A stretch of 30,016 bases of DNA, taken from positions 1 through 30,016 of the forward strand of contig CAZQFQ010000015.1 of assembly GCA_964592725.1 (NCBI GenBank), read 5' to 3'. Numbering within the stretch: position 1 is the stretch's first letter; the number at the start of each line of letters is the position of its first letter. Shown piece after piece: positions 1-8,296 of the stretch. Source of the stretch: PALSA-1336 sp964592725 (lineage in GTDB: Bacteria; Patescibacteriota; Doudnabacteria; UBA920). A program made the position numbers and the translations under genes. The notes below the pieces were generated by a model. It was not told where the DNA came from. It did not search any database and worked only from the letters and a program-made list of their open reading frames with translations.

Positions 1-838
1 AGCTTGCCATACTGGGCAAAGTTGAAGTCGCGGCGGTTGCGGAATTTTGTCCGCAAAAGTTGTATAAGGGGCACAACACGGAGCTTAAAGTTGTGATAGT
101 CGGTTCGTGCAGGCCGAATTGCCGCATCTTGGCGGAAATGGCGGCAATTTCTGACGCGGACATTTTTTTATTAGTAGAAATGTCAAACCCTCCTTTTATA
201 AAATCGGCATCGGTATATTTGGGATCGTTGCCGGTATGGCTGTTTAGGGGGTCTGTGCCAAAAATATTGACTTCGTCGCCGTCTGACAGTCCGTCCTGGT
301 CCGAGTCCGGATTATTCGGGTCGGTGCCCAATTTATATTCCTGGAGGTTAGTCAGACCGTCGCGGTCCGGGTCGGCGTTGTCGCCGCAGATTGCGGCATC
401 CGCGCATCCGGCGACAAAATATTTATCCCTCCACGCTTGGGGCGTGGTAAAATCCGGTTGCGGCGCGCTTGGCAAACTTTGTATCTGCGGCTTGGAGTTT
501 TGTACGGCGGGATGATTGACCAAATAATTTTCCGGTTTATAGCTGTTTGAGCCGAGCTTGTTAACCAAAAAATACGCGGCTACGCCAAAAATAATAATTC
601 CCAAACCGATAAGCCCGTATAATTTATATTTTTTTAATTTTTGCGCCGAATTATTTTGTATCGGAGCTTCCGGCTTTATTTCAACTTTGATTTTTGGTTC
701 AACAAACGCGCTCTTAGGGCCGGGTTTGGGCATTACATTAAAAAATACTAAATTCTCCCCGTTTTGCGGTTTGGAAGCCGGGATATTGTCTAGCGGTTTT
801 GGGTCGGGACTTGAATTTTTAGGAATTATATTGTCCAT
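1..838 (-). CDS. Surface-anchored protein with Ca-binding DxDxDG repeats, 3' end outside window
   Basis: The frame is open from the ATG at 838 to the window edge, so about 279 residues are visible and the C-terminus is missing. A short Pro/Lys-rich cytoplasmic N-terminus is followed by one hydrophobic helix (about residues 70-92, YGLIGLGIIIFGVAAYFLV), which fits a signal anchor. The outer part carries aspartate-rich loops (DPDRDGL, then DSDQDGLSDGDE) that match thrombospondin type-3-like calcium-binding repeats. Such proteins are common on the surface of Patescibacteria; the ligand is unknown. It follows the 124-aa membrane gene and is separated from it by an inverted-repeat element at 848-941. 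Membrane anchor and Ca-loops are seen directly; surface location is inferred. Confidence 0.8.
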   Translation of the reverse strand, partial: MDNIIPKNSSPDPKPLDNIPASKPQNGENLVFFNVMPKPGPKSAFVEPKIKVEIKPEAPIQNNSAQKLKKYKLYGLIGLGIIIFGVAAYFLVNKLGSNSYKPENYLVNHPAVQNSKPQIQSLPSAPQPDFTTPQAWRDKYFVAGCADAAICGDNADPDRDGLTNLQEYKLGTDPNNPDSDQDGLSDGDEVNIFGTDPLNSHTGNDPKYTDADFIKGGFDISTNKKMSASEIAAISAKMRQFGLHEPTITTLSSVLCPLYNFCGQNSATAATSTLPSMAS

Positions 839-847
839 TTTCTTCGC

Positions 848-941
848 TTCTACTAAATACTAAAGGATACTAAAAGTACGAAATACAAAACGGATAGTGA
901 CTAGTTTAGTATTTAGTATCTTTAGTACTATTTAGTAGAAA
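848..941. repeat. AT-rich inverted-repeat element (empty copy 1)
   Basis: The ends read TTCTACTAAATAC inward from both sides, and the arms are imperfect inverted repeats made of ACTAAA-type units, giving a hairpin of about 94 bp. The same terminal sequence occurs at 23035-23139 and as the two ends of the GxxExxY element at 14671-15202. It lies just upstream of the surface-protein gene. It has no coding capacity, so it fits a MITE-like non-autonomous derivative. Confidence 0.8.
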
Positions 942-944
942 AAT

Positions 945-1319
945 TTAAACCTTTAAATTTAAAAAGGCTTCAACGGCGGCTAAAAATAAAATCAGGGTTA
1001 GTTCCACCCACCAAAAAAGAAGATGTTTGGATAAAAGCACAAACGAAGCGACAATCAGCAATCCGACAAAAAAGCCTTGCCTAAAGCTGTTACCTAAATT
1101 TACAACATAGTGTCCCGGGGAAAGCTTTTGCCTAAGCCCAAGACCAACAAGCGTGAACAAGCCCAAACAAAAAATGAATAAGCTCGCGTAAAAAAAACCA
1201 AAGGTTACCCACGAACTGCTTGCCGGGTCGGTAAAATTAACAATTGAGCCGACAGAAAACGCCGCTAAAAAAGTGCTGAAGGCAATTAGGGTTACTTGTT
1301 GTTTGGGACTGGTGGACAC
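945..1319 (-). CDS. Small multi-pass membrane protein, unknown function
   Basis: This 124-aa protein is almost entirely hydrophobic, with about four predicted transmembrane segments (roughly residues 8-28, 37-60, 78-97 and 101-120) and no motif I recognise. It begins 18 bp after the uvrD-like stop, so it is probably the last gene of that operon. An inverted-repeat element follows directly. No function is proposed. Confidence 0.7.
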   Translation of the reverse strand: MSTSPKQQVTLIAFSTFLAAFSVGSIVNFTDPASSSWVTFGFFYASLFIFCLGLFTLVGLGLRQKLSPGHYVVNLGNSFRQGFFVGLLIVASFVLLSKHLLFWWVELTLILFLAAVEAFLNLKV

Positions 1320-1337
1320 GCTTAATTATAACATAAA

Positions 1338-4301
1338 TTATTCCAAATACAAAAATTTGCAATCATGATGGGTAAGTTTTTGATCTTCTTCTAAAAAGAG
1401 ATTGTATTTGGCCGTGTGAACAATTTTTTCCATAAGCACCAAAAGTTCGGCTTTAAGACGGTCAATTTCACTGTCGGACGCGCACGGCTCTTCCTTAAAT
1501 TGATTATCCCTCAAATACCAATACTTTAAGCTCTTGACAGGCAGGTGCAAAAATTCCTGCGCGGCCCATTGGTAAACGTAAAGCTGGTCCAAATCCGCCC
1601 TGGTTTTGGGCGTCTTTCCGGTTTTGTAATCTATAATTTCCAGGCCGCCGTCCTTTTGGTCGGCACGGTCAATTTTGCCCACAAAATCGTAAGCCCCGAG
1701 CTTTAATTTAAAAAACTGTTCAATAAATTTAACATTCGGCTTATTTTGGCTAAGATCTTCATAAAAATATTTAAGCATCTGAACGCCGATTTTACGGTAC
1801 TTTTCTTTTTCATCCTTTTTTGGATACCAGTCGTCAATCCAGTTTGTATTATAAAGTTTTTCCAAAAGTTTAAAGTCAGGCAGGGGCTCGTCGCTTAATT
1901 TTTTTCCGAACAGATCGGTCTGGCTTACTTCAGAATTGTTTTTGTACAGTTTTAAAAAATCCTCAAAGGTTTTGTGGATTGTGTTTCCAAAACTCTGGTG
2001 GTGGCTTCCGGGCAAAGGGAGTTTTAAAAAACGCTCGTATTTGTATTGCAAGGGGCAGGTTTGAAATGAAGTGATGTCGGTGTACGAAAATTTTACCGGC
2101 GGATTTAAATAAACCTGCTGTTTGTTTAAAACGGGCCGGGTTTTTTCAAACACGACTTTTCCCGTTGCCTTGCTGACTTTTTCGCTCGGAACCAGTCCGG
2201 TCTCCAATAAGAATTGCGACGGTTTTTTTAATCTGGCGCCCCCGTAATTTTTTGCCCAGGTAAAATATAGCCCGCGTCTGGCCCGGGTCATGGCCACATA
2301 AAAAAGCCGCCGTTCTTCCTGCAGGTGAAAATCCCCTTCCGGCAAAATGTCCTTAATTAGCGGCTCCGGAATTTCTATGGCATCGGATTTTTCGCGCGTC
2401 GGGAAGCGCTGTTCCACCATGTTAATTATAAACACATATGAAAATTCCAAACCTTTGGCGGAATGCACGGTCATAACTTTTACGCTTTCCGGACCCTGGT
2501 TCGGGTCAAATTTGATCGTGCCCTCACTCCCGGCTTCCATTTCCAAATCCAAAATGTGCAAAAAATTATGTAAATCTTTGTGGTCTTCCTGTTTTTCAAA
2601 ATCCTCAATTTTTTTGTAAAGCTGGTCCAAAAGTTCGCGCGCCTCCGCATTTTGGGTCGTATCTTCCTTGAGCTTTTGTTCAAAGCCTAAATCTTCCACG
2701 ATTTTAACCATCATTTCCGCGGCTGTGGAAGTTTTGGCTTCCGCGGAATGTTTGTGCAAAAAATCCAAAAGCATTTTGATTTTTTTGCGGATATCATCGG
2801 AAATACCGGGGAGCGCCTGCGCGGGCGTTAACGCCTCAAACAAAGACAAAGTTTTTTGTTTCGCAAATAAAACCAGAGAAGACAGCTCCGCATGCGGTAT
2901 GTTAAATTTTGGTAAACTAAAAACCCGGTATAAATTTTGGGAATCGTGGGCGTTGTCCAAAAGACGCATGTAAGAAAGAACGTCCACCACAATCGGTTTT
3001 TTAAAAAGGCCTTTGTTGGCGACAAATGTATAAGGGATTTTGCCCGCGTCCAGAACCGGCAAAAGTTCTTCGGCTGCGGAATTTGCCCTGACTAAGACCG
3101 CAAAATCGTTCCACGAACAGTTATTATCCGATGACTTTAAATCCAGGATTTTTTTCGCGACGGCATGCAGTTCACCGCTTAAATCTTCGTTTTCCAGAAC
3201 CTCGATATGCCCTTGTAGGGAAGGGTCTAGACCCTTCCCTACGGAAGACAACAGCCGTTTATCTATATTTAATTTCACTTCCAACCGGTCCGGGTTATTG
3301 GCCTGAATAAAATTATAAGCCAAGTCCAAAATATTTTGGGTACTACGGTAATTTTGAATCAGAGTAATTTGTTTTGCCCCGCCAAAATCCCCTTTGAATT
3401 TTAAAATATTGGAAACGCTGGCCCCGCGGAATTTGTAAATGGACTGGTCGTCATCGCCTACAACAGTAATATTTTTGGCGTCGCCGGATAATAATTTTAC
3501 AAGCTGATATTGGGAAAAATTTGTATCCTGAAACTCATCCACCATTAAAAATTTAAACTTGTTTTGGTAATATTTTAAAATCCGCGGGCGTTTTTGGAAA
3601 AGCTCCAAAGTATAATTAATCAAATCGCCAAAATCCAGGTAATTGTTATCGAGCAAAAGTTTTTGGTAAACATGGTAGGCGTTGGCGACTTCTTCTATGC
3701 GCGCAACTTCGGATTCTTCTTCAAGCCGAGGGTTACCCTCGGAGACCGAGGGTAACCCTCGGGCCGCCGATGACAAATCAGTGCTTAATCTTAGCCCTTC
3801 GGCGTACTTTAAATAATCTCCGGGCGCAATTAACTCGTCCTTGCACCGCGAAAAATGTTTTAACAGCGCGCTTGTAAACCGGTTTGGGCTTCCCAAAGGC
3901 CGGTAGTAATCCAAATTAAATTTTTCAAAGTTTTTAAAAACCAATACCCACTGCCCGACGTCATCCAGAAGTTTAAAATCGTTGGAAAGCCCGATGTCCA
4001 GCGCGTGGTTTTTTAAAATCCGCTCGCAAAAACTGTGAAAAGTGGAAATCCACATATCATAATATCCGAGCGGCAGCAGTAAATCCACCCGTTCCTGCAT
4101 TTCTCCGGCGGCTTTGTCAGTAAACGTCAGTGCCAAAATCTCATCGGGCTTAGCCAGTTTTTGCTCAATAAGATAAGCAATCCGTCTTGTTATCACCGTC
4201 GTCTTCCCCGTCCCTGCTCCGGCCACAATCAAAAGAGGCCCGTTTTTATGGGTAACCGCTTCGGTTTGTTCTTTGTTTAAATTTTTTAGTAGATTTTCCA
4301 A
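1338..4301 (-). CDS. UvrD/PcrA-family helicase fused to a RecB-like nuclease domain
   Basis: The 987-aa protein starts as a superfamily 1A helicase: Walker A GAGTGKT (about 28-34), a DEFQD Walker B, VVGDDDQSIYKFRGA, QNYRS, and TVHSAKGLEF followed by FYVAMTRAR. The C-terminal quarter (about 735-987) has PD-(D/E)XK nuclease signatures: YTDITSFQTCPLQY, GKIDRAD and EIIDYKTGK (888-896). This layout matches single-chain AddA/RecB-like enzymes that unwind and trim DNA ends in recombinational repair. No complete four-Cys iron-sulfur cluster set is visible. Two palindromic elements are inserted in frame, encoding residues 181-193 (RGLPSVSEGNPR) and about 354-363 (GKGLDPSLQG). It starts 11 bp after the winged-helix gene. 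Confidence 0.93.
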   Translation of the reverse strand: MENLLKNLNKEQTEAVTHKNGPLLIVAGAGTGKTTVITRRIAYLIEQKLAKPDEILALTFTDKAAGEMQERVDLLLPLGYYDMWISTFHSFCERILKNHALDIGLSNDFKLLDDVGQWVLVFKNFEKFNLDYYRPLGSPNRFTSALLKHFSRCKDELIAPGDYLKYAEGLRLSTDLSSAARGLPSVSEGNPRLEEESEVARIEEVANAYHVYQKLLLDNNYLDFGDLINYTLELFQKRPRILKYYQNKFKFLMVDEFQDTNFSQYQLVKLLSGDAKNITVVGDDDQSIYKFRGASVSNILKFKGDFGGAKQITLIQNYRSTQNILDLAYNFIQANNPDRLEVKLNIDKRLLSSVGKGLDPSLQGHIEVLENEDLSGELHAVAKKILDLKSSDNNCSWNDFAVLVRANSAAEELLPVLDAGKIPYTFVANKGLFKKPIVVDVLSYMRLLDNAHDSQNLYRVFSLPKFNIPHAELSSLVLFAKQKTLSLFEALTPAQALPGISDDIRKKIKMLLDFLHKHSAEAKTSTAAEMMVKIVEDLGFEQKLKEDTTQNAEARELLDQLYKKIEDFEKQEDHKDLHNFLHILDLEMEAGSEGTIKFDPNQGPESVKVMTVHSAKGLEFSYVFIINMVEQRFPTREKSDAIEIPEPLIKDILPEGDFHLQEERRLFYVAMTRARRGLYFTWAKNYGGARLKKPSQFLLETGLVPSEKVSKATGKVVFEKTRPVLNKQQVYLNPPVKFSYTDITSFQTCPLQYKYERFLKLPLPGSHHQSFGNTIHKTFEDFLKLYKNNSEVSQTDLFGKKLSDEPLPDFKLLEKLYNTNWIDDWYPKKDEKEKYRKIGVQMLKYFYEDLSQNKPNVKFIEQFFKLKLGAYDFVGKIDRADQKDGGLEIIDYKTGKTPKTRADLDQLYVYQWAAQEFLHLPVKSLKYWYLRDNQFKEEPCASDSEIDRLKAELLVLMEKIVHTAKYNLFLEEDQKLTHHDCKFLYLE
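3215..3242. repeat. Perfect 28-bp palindrome inside the helicase gene
   Basis: GTAGGGAAGGGTCT followed by its exact reverse complement. It is read in frame as GKGLDPSLQ. Its layout and encoded peptide resemble the element in atpH (19892-19920, GDGLKPSPT), so the two belong to one family. Confidence 0.85.
3726..3762. repeat. GNPR-type double palindrome, short form, in the helicase gene
   Basis: Two 17-bp self-palindromes (CCGAGGGTTACCCTCGG and CCGAGGGTAACCCTCGG) separated by 3 bp, 37 bp in all. It is read in frame as RGLPSVSEGNPR. The same unit occurs in atpA, atpD and twice in atpG. Confidence 0.95.
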
Positions 4302-4312
4302 GCTCGAAAGAA

Positions 4313-4900
4313 TTATTTATTTTTCGCGATTTTAAAATACATGATGTTTCGCTGTGTTTTTTTGCTTACTTTTTTCCCCACAAAAACTACTTGGCCTTGT
4401 GATAAGAGTTCGTTTACAACATATCCTACAGCCATTTTTGATACGCCGAGTTCACCGGCAATTTCTTCGTATGAGTAAGATTTATTTTGTTCTTTTAATA
4501 AAAAATTTAAAACTTTCTTTTTTATTGATCCCGACCCAAAATTTTCAAAAATTAATTTTGGATCAGAAACTGTATAACCTGTTTCAGTTTTGATTAGCCC
4601 GGGCACAGATAAAATAATTTTGTCAATTTCCAGTTTTGCTATCGGGTAAGGAATATCTGAAAGTTCAAGAGTGCGGCGCATACTATCAAAGTCCATTGAA
4701 AAGGTGGCTGCACTCTTTTGCCTATGTGTTGTTCTTTGGTACAAAAAAGATGAAAAAATAGCTTTCGCCCTCCTTATTTTTGCTTCAATCATTAGGGGGT
4801 CGGTTATTTCTGCTCTTGCAATTGCTGTTGTACCTAAATCGGCTTGGACAATTTTTCGGTCAATAAAATGTTCGTCAAAACCCTCTGGTTTTTTCGTCAT
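4313..4900 (-). CDS. Putative winged-helix DNA-binding protein
   Basis: This 195-aa protein is not a family I can name. The C-terminal third (about 122-190) reads as a winged helix: KKKVLNFLLKEQ, then YSYEEIAGELGVSKMAVGYV, then a basic beta-wing QVVFVGKKVSKKTQRNIMYF. The N-terminal two thirds are helical and charged. It sits between the PIN gene (16 bp upstream) and the helicase-nuclease (11 bp downstream), so the three are probably co-transcribed. A role in regulating the operon or in loading on DNA is possible but only inferred. Confidence 0.7.
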   Translation of the reverse strand: MTKKPEGFDEHFIDRKIVQADLGTTAIARAEITDPLMIEAKIRRAKAIFSSFLYQRTTHRQKSAATFSMDFDSMRRTLELSDIPYPIAKLEIDKIILSVPGLIKTETGYTVSDPKLIFENFGSGSIKKKVLNFLLKEQNKSYSYEEIAGELGVSKMAVGYVVNELLSQGQVVFVGKKVSKKTQRNIMYFKIAKNK

Positions 4901-4916
4901 ATATCCAAAATTATGA

Positions 4917-5369
4917 TTATTTTTTATTGTTATTACTTATAAAATTCGTCCACTGCTTCCATAAATCCATTCCTTCATCTTTATAGTTCGCCCAAAATTG
5001 GGCGGGGTTTACGATTTGGACGTTTTGATATTTGCCAATGTTCAAAAGCGCGTTATCGGACGTAACTAAATAATCCGCCTCCGCTTCCACCGCGCTTTCA
5101 AGAATTTTATTATCTTCGGGGTCGGATACAATGCGAATTTGCCGGCGGTTTACCACCCAGTTAATTTGCGCAAACAAATCATTCAGCTGATTTTGGTACT
5201 CATCGCTGTTTATCAGCTGACCGCTTATCAACTTATTTTCTTGCAATGTCTGTCTGTTCGCGTAAGCTTCGATTTCCCCGGCAATAACGGCGTCTATAAT
5301 TTTTTTCTCGTAAGAGTATTCATCTTTAAATCCGTTTATTAGAACATTTGTGTCCAGAACTATTTTCAT
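4917..5369 (-). CDS. PIN-domain protein, probable ribonuclease (VapC-like)
   Basis: The 150-aa protein opens with the PIN signature MKIVLDTNVLINGF (Asp6), has a mid-protein acidic residue, then IVSDPEDNKILESAVEAEADYLVTSDNALL, which supplies the conserved Asp/Glu residues of the metal site. The arrangement resembles PIN proteins annotated as toxins of type II toxin-antitoxin pairs. The gene starts 3 bp after the 120-aa gene, so that protein is the natural candidate partner, though it does not resemble a known antitoxin. PIN assignment is strong; toxin function is inferred. Confidence 0.85.
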   Translation of the reverse strand: MKIVLDTNVLINGFKDEYSYEKKIIDAVIAGEIEAYANRQTLQENKLISGQLINSDEYQNQLNDLFAQINWVVNRRQIRIVSDPEDNKILESAVEAEADYLVTSDNALLNIGKYQNVQIVNPAQFWANYKDEGMDLWKQWTNFISNNNKK

Positions 5370-5372
5370 AAA

Positions 5373-5735
5373 CTAAAATGCTAATCTAAAAGCCGGTTTT
5401 TTTGTGCCATCTTCTTTGGTTACCCACTCATCAGTACCACAAGCGTTCACATAGCCTTTTTTTATCAATTGCGGAAGCAGTTTTCGCTCTTCCTTGGTGT
5501 CGATGTCGTCCATTGTGAAAGTCTTCCCGGACTTAAATAAAATCCTGATTTTTTCAAATAGCGAGCTTTCAAAACGGTCAAGTTTTGGCAGTTTTTCCAG
5601 AGACCTTTTTTTTGCAATAGGCACTCCGCTCATATCATCCGCAGCTGATTTGTTCGCCTCTTCTTCAAATTTTTTCTGTTCCGCTGAATTTCTGTTATAG
5701 GAACTAAGTCCGCTTCTTTTGTCAGAGTAAGCCAT
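5373..5735 (-). CDS. Small charged protein upstream of the PIN gene, unknown
   Basis: This 120-aa protein has a Lys/Glu-rich, probably disordered N-terminal half and a compact C-terminal half (about 55-120: SSLFEKIRILFKSGK, then EERKLLPQLIKKGYV, ending PAFRLAF). The C-terminal half could be a small winged-helix fold. It is spaced 3 bp from the PIN gene and 17 bp from the NYN gene. Position suggests an antitoxin or partner for the PIN protein; sequence alone does not show this. Confidence 0.65.
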   Translation of the reverse strand: MAYSDKRSGLSSYNRNSAEQKKFEEEANKSAADDMSGVPIAKKRSLEKLPKLDRFESSLFEKIRILFKSGKTFTMDDIDTKEERKLLPQLIKKGYVNACGTDEWVTKEDGTKKPAFRLAF

Positions 5736-5752
5736 ATAAACAATCAGCTTTT

Positions 5753-6271
5753 TTATTTGCGTCCCGTTTTAATGGGCATAAGGAATTTGCGCGGGTTTTC
5801 GTCAAGGTCAATAAAGTAGTCGGTAACTTCCTTGACTTTGCCGGAGCAGGATTTGCCAAAGGCCAGGGTCTCGGTAAATTGGCCTGACATCTGCAAATAT
5901 TCCAAAAGCGGCAGGTAGTCGCCGTCGCCGCTGGCCAGGACAATTACATCAAGCTTGTTCATCAGCTTAATTATATCCATCGCAATACCCACGTCCCAAT
6001 CCCCTTTTTGATGCCCGCCGGCAAAAGTTTGGAGTTCCTTCATTTTGACTTCAAAGCCGGCCTTTGCCAAAGCTTCAAAAAACGTATGCTCCTCAGGCAT
6101 ATCGGCCTTGACACAATAAGCAATGGCGCGTATTAATTTACGACCGGCCACGGCCGTTTCCAGCACCTCGTTAAACTTAACTCTGGCGTTATACATATTC
6201 CTCGCGGAATAGTACAAATTTTGCACATCCACGAACACACCGACTCTTTGGTCGGGATTTCTTATAGACAT
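5753..6271 (-). CDS. NYN-domain protein (LabA/DUF88 family), putative RNase
   Basis: I place the start at ATG 6271 (MSIRNPDQRVGVFVDVQNLYYSARN, 172 aa). The frame is open to 6343, but that would overlap the prepilin gene, and the family begins at the VFVDVQN strand. The motifs are FVDVQNLY (first acid), KGDWDVGIAMDI and LASGDGDYLPLL, the PIN-like metal-binding core of NYN proteins. Members are thought to cut or process RNA; the target is unknown. It lies 11 bp after the prepilin gene. No clear Shine-Dalgarno sequence precedes the start. Confidence 0.85.
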   Translation of the reverse strand: MSIRNPDQRVGVFVDVQNLYYSARNMYNARVKFNEVLETAVAGRKLIRAIAYCVKADMPEEHTFFEALAKAGFEVKMKELQTFAGGHQKGDWDVGIAMDIIKLMNKLDVIVLASGDGDYLPLLEYLQMSGQFTETLAFGKSCSGKVKEVTDYFIDLDENPRKFLMPIKTGRK

Positions 6272-6282
6272 AATCAATTTTT

Positions 6283-6936
6283 TTAATGATCTACATAAAT
6301 ACTTTGATTTCGTCCTATATTTCCTGCCCACGGCGGACACCATGGCAGATTACCCCCGTGATAAATGGCTTCCTTAACGGCACAGCGGTTGGGATTATTT
6401 GGGTCTTCCAGGTTTGTTACTAGATCATAATCCTGGCCGTTGTTTTGTTGCGCGTAGGAATAAACATAACTGCTCCCCGCCCATCCCGCGTTAATGCCGG
6501 TATTGACGGGATCCACAGGGACTTTGGGCATAATTTGTATAAAATTTGCATCCGAAGTCAGCCATTGGCCGCCACAAGTGCCGTTGCTTGATGCCCACCC
6601 TGCATCAGAAGCAGGCCCGCCACAATTAGCATTACTGTCTAAGGTGCTAGGATATTGATTATAAGTATTATAATATATTCCCAAAGCGTCCTGAATTTGA
6701 CTAAAATCTGATATTCTTTTGGCGTCGCGCGCTTTCATTCGCGCAGAATTTAACGACACAAGCAGTATTGAAGCCAAAAGCCCGATTATTGAAATCACTA
6801 CCAATAATTCTATTAATGTAAACCCCGTTAGAGAGCCGTTGGTATTATTGGACCGTCGTTGGTCTTTAGCAATAGCTTCATTAATGAGATTCTCTAACGG
6901 GAGAAAGCCTTTTTGTTTTTGGTGGTTTAATTCCAT
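6283..6936 (-). CDS. Type IV prepilin-like protein with palindrome-expanded leader
   Basis: The 217-aa protein holds the class III signal GFTLIELLVVISIIGLLASI at residues 38-57, with prepilin peptidase cleavage expected between Gly38 and Phe39 and Glu at +5. The mature part has the ARDAKRISDFSQIQDALGIYYN helix and a Cys-containing globular domain typical of Patescibacteria pseudopilins. The leader is 38 residues instead of the usual 6-15, because a palindromic element of about 84 bp (arms at 6824-6834 and 6891-6901) is inserted in frame between KQKG and FTLIE. The gene lies 6 bp after rmuC. Confidence 0.92.
   Translation of the reverse strand: MELNHQKQKGFLPLENLINEAIAKDQRRSNNTNGSLTGFTLIELLVVISIIGLLASILLVSLNSARMKARDAKRISDFSQIQDALGIYYNTYNQYPSTLDSNANCGGPASDAGWASSNGTCGGQWLTSDANFIQIMPKVPVDPVNTGINAGWAGSSYVYSYAQQNNGQDYDLVTNLEDPNNPNRCAVKEAIYHGGNLPWCPPWAGNIGRNQSIYVDH
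6824..6901. repeat. Inverted-repeat element inside the prepilin leader
   Basis: The perfect 11-bp arms CCCGTTAGAGA / TCTCTAACGGG are 56 bp apart. On the coding strand the element encodes about FLPLENLIN...NGSLTG, expanding the leader peptide just before the cleavage site without breaking the frame. Confidence 0.85.
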
Positions 6937-6942
6937 AAATTT

Positions 6943-7962
6943 TTATTCCAATAATTTTTGTTGTTCGGATTCTTTCCCGTTATCAAGTTTTAAAGATGAT
7001 GCATTGGTGATACTGGTTTTAAGTTTGGCAAAATCGTTTACTACCGTGCCCATTGTATTGCCGGCGTTTTTAATGTGGTTGCCGAGGACGTCGAGGTTGC
7101 GGCCAAATTTGTCGGATTCCTGTTTTATGCCCGCGATCATAGCAAGGATTTGTTGGGCGGCTTCGTTAACTTTTTGCCCGCGGAGGGAAAGTAAAATGAT
7201 TTGCAAATGATGGTATAGGGTGTTGGGGCTGACAAAATAAACTTTTTTTTCCCTGCCATAGCTAAGCGTCGGCGTATCATCAAGGACTTCGCTAAACACG
7301 CCTTCGGAAGGAATATACATTAGCGCGAAGTCAAAAGTATTTTCCTGCGGCAAAATATATTTTTTGTGGATTTCATCCACGCGCTTTTTTACATCTTTCA
7401 AAAACGTTTTTTTGAGCGCTTCTTTGGCTTCATCGGTCGTGGCTTCTTTATACAGCCTAAAGTTTTCCATACTGAACTTGCTGTCTATGGGCAGAATTTT
7501 TTCCCCGACGTAAATTATCGCGTCCACCACTTCTCCGTTTTTAAATTTGTATTGGATTTGGTAGCCGTTTTTAGGCAAAGCCTGGGAAAGCATATTTTCC
7601 AGCATTTCTTCGCCAAAGTTGCCTCTTAATTTGGGTGAAGCCAAAGTTTCCGTCAGTCTTCTGATATCTGGCCCAACTTGCGATATTCCGCCTAGCTCTT
7701 TAGTAAGCGCGGCAATGACTCGCCCGGCATTATCAAGCCTCTCGTTAATCGCCTTATTGGTTTCATCTATGCTTTTCTGCATCCCCACCCTAGTCTGGTC
7801 AGTCCCCTGTTTAATCTCCTTCATCCACTCCATCATTACCTTTATTCCCTGGTCGTCAACCGGCTTTTCCGACTTCTTTTTTAAATCCGTTAAAAAATAA
7901 AAAAGCAAGCCAAACCCCGCTAAAAGAACCAAAATTATTACGTAAAGAATAGTTGTTTGCAT
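6943..7962 (-). CDS. rmuC: RmuC-family DNA recombination protein
   Basis: The 339-aa protein has one N-terminal membrane helix (about 4-24), a coiled-coil stretch, and then the RmuC domain: RLTETLASPKLRGNFGEEML, YQIQYKFKNGEVVDAIIY, LPIDSKFSMENFRLY, FDFALMYIPSEGVF and YFVSPNTLYHHL. The nuclease-like core ((D/E)..DAII..DSK) is present. RmuC is a predicted nuclease that limits DNA inversions and rearrangements. It is the first gene of the minus-strand operon, which also carries the helicase-nuclease. Confidence 0.95.
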   Translation of the reverse strand: MQTTILYVIILVLLAGFGLLFYFLTDLKKKSEKPVDDQGIKVMMEWMKEIKQGTDQTRVGMQKSIDETNKAINERLDNAGRVIAALTKELGGISQVGPDIRRLTETLASPKLRGNFGEEMLENMLSQALPKNGYQIQYKFKNGEVVDAIIYVGEKILPIDSKFSMENFRLYKEATTDEAKEALKKTFLKDVKKRVDEIHKKYILPQENTFDFALMYIPSEGVFSEVLDDTPTLSYGREKKVYFVSPNTLYHHLQIILLSLRGQKVNEAAQQILAMIAGIKQESDKFGRNLDVLGNHIKNAGNTMGTVVNDFAKLKTSITNASSLKLDNGKESEQQKLLE

Positions 7963-7989
7963 AACTAAATTTTAGCACATTTTAGCTTA

Positions 7990-8018
7990 TAGACAAAATC
8001 AAAATAATATGGTATTAA
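7990..8018 (+). promoter_or_regulatory. Candidate promoter for the 54-aa ORF
   Basis: TAGACA, 17 bp, then TATTAA, about 40 bp before the ATG at 8059. The match to the sigma-70 consensus is partial. Confidence 0.35.
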
Positions 8019-8058
8019 TTGTATAGCTTCATCAAGTATTTTTAAAACCGGAGGACGA

Positions 8059-8223
8059 ATGAGTTGGGAGCAAACGGAAGGACAACCGATCGACACTAGG
8101 GTGGCCGAAAACGCTTCCTTGGATCGGGATGATTTAGCAACCGGGCATTTCTGGAGAAATGTGGTCGGTTGGTCACGTATACCGACCCGCGAAGAAGCCG
8201 TGCCCCAAGACGACCCGGACTAG
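8059..8223 (+). CDS. 54-aa unknown protein with strong ribosome binding site
   Basis: ATG at 8059 is preceded by CCGGAGGACGA, a strong Shine-Dalgarno at good spacing, and the frame runs 54 codons to TAG at 8221. The peptide is acidic and hydrophilic (MSWEQTEGQPIDTRV... ending VPQDDPD) with no signal or membrane helix. A strong intrinsic terminator follows at 8267-8296, so it forms a self-contained transcription unit. Its base composition is more GC-rich than the neighbouring genes. I do not recognise the family; coding status rests on the binding site and clean boundaries. Confidence 0.6.
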   Translation: MSWEQTEGQPIDTRVAENASLDRDDLATGHFWRNVVGWSRIPTREEAVPQDDPD

Positions 8224-8266
8224 GGACCCCATTTGCATTGCATGGTTTATCTCTAAAACTATGCCG

Positions 8267-8296
8267 CGGCCGCCTGCTTTCGCGGCCGTTTTTTTT
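8267..8296 (+). terminator. Intrinsic terminator after the 54-aa ORF
   Basis: A CGGCCGC / GCGGCCG stem with an 8-nt loop, followed directly by eight T. Confidence 0.9.

Noticed and set aside
60..863. Plus-strand ORFs of 151 and 101 aa
   Set aside because: They are antisense shadows of the surface-protein gene, whose minus-strand frame has a membrane helix and Ca-binding repeats.
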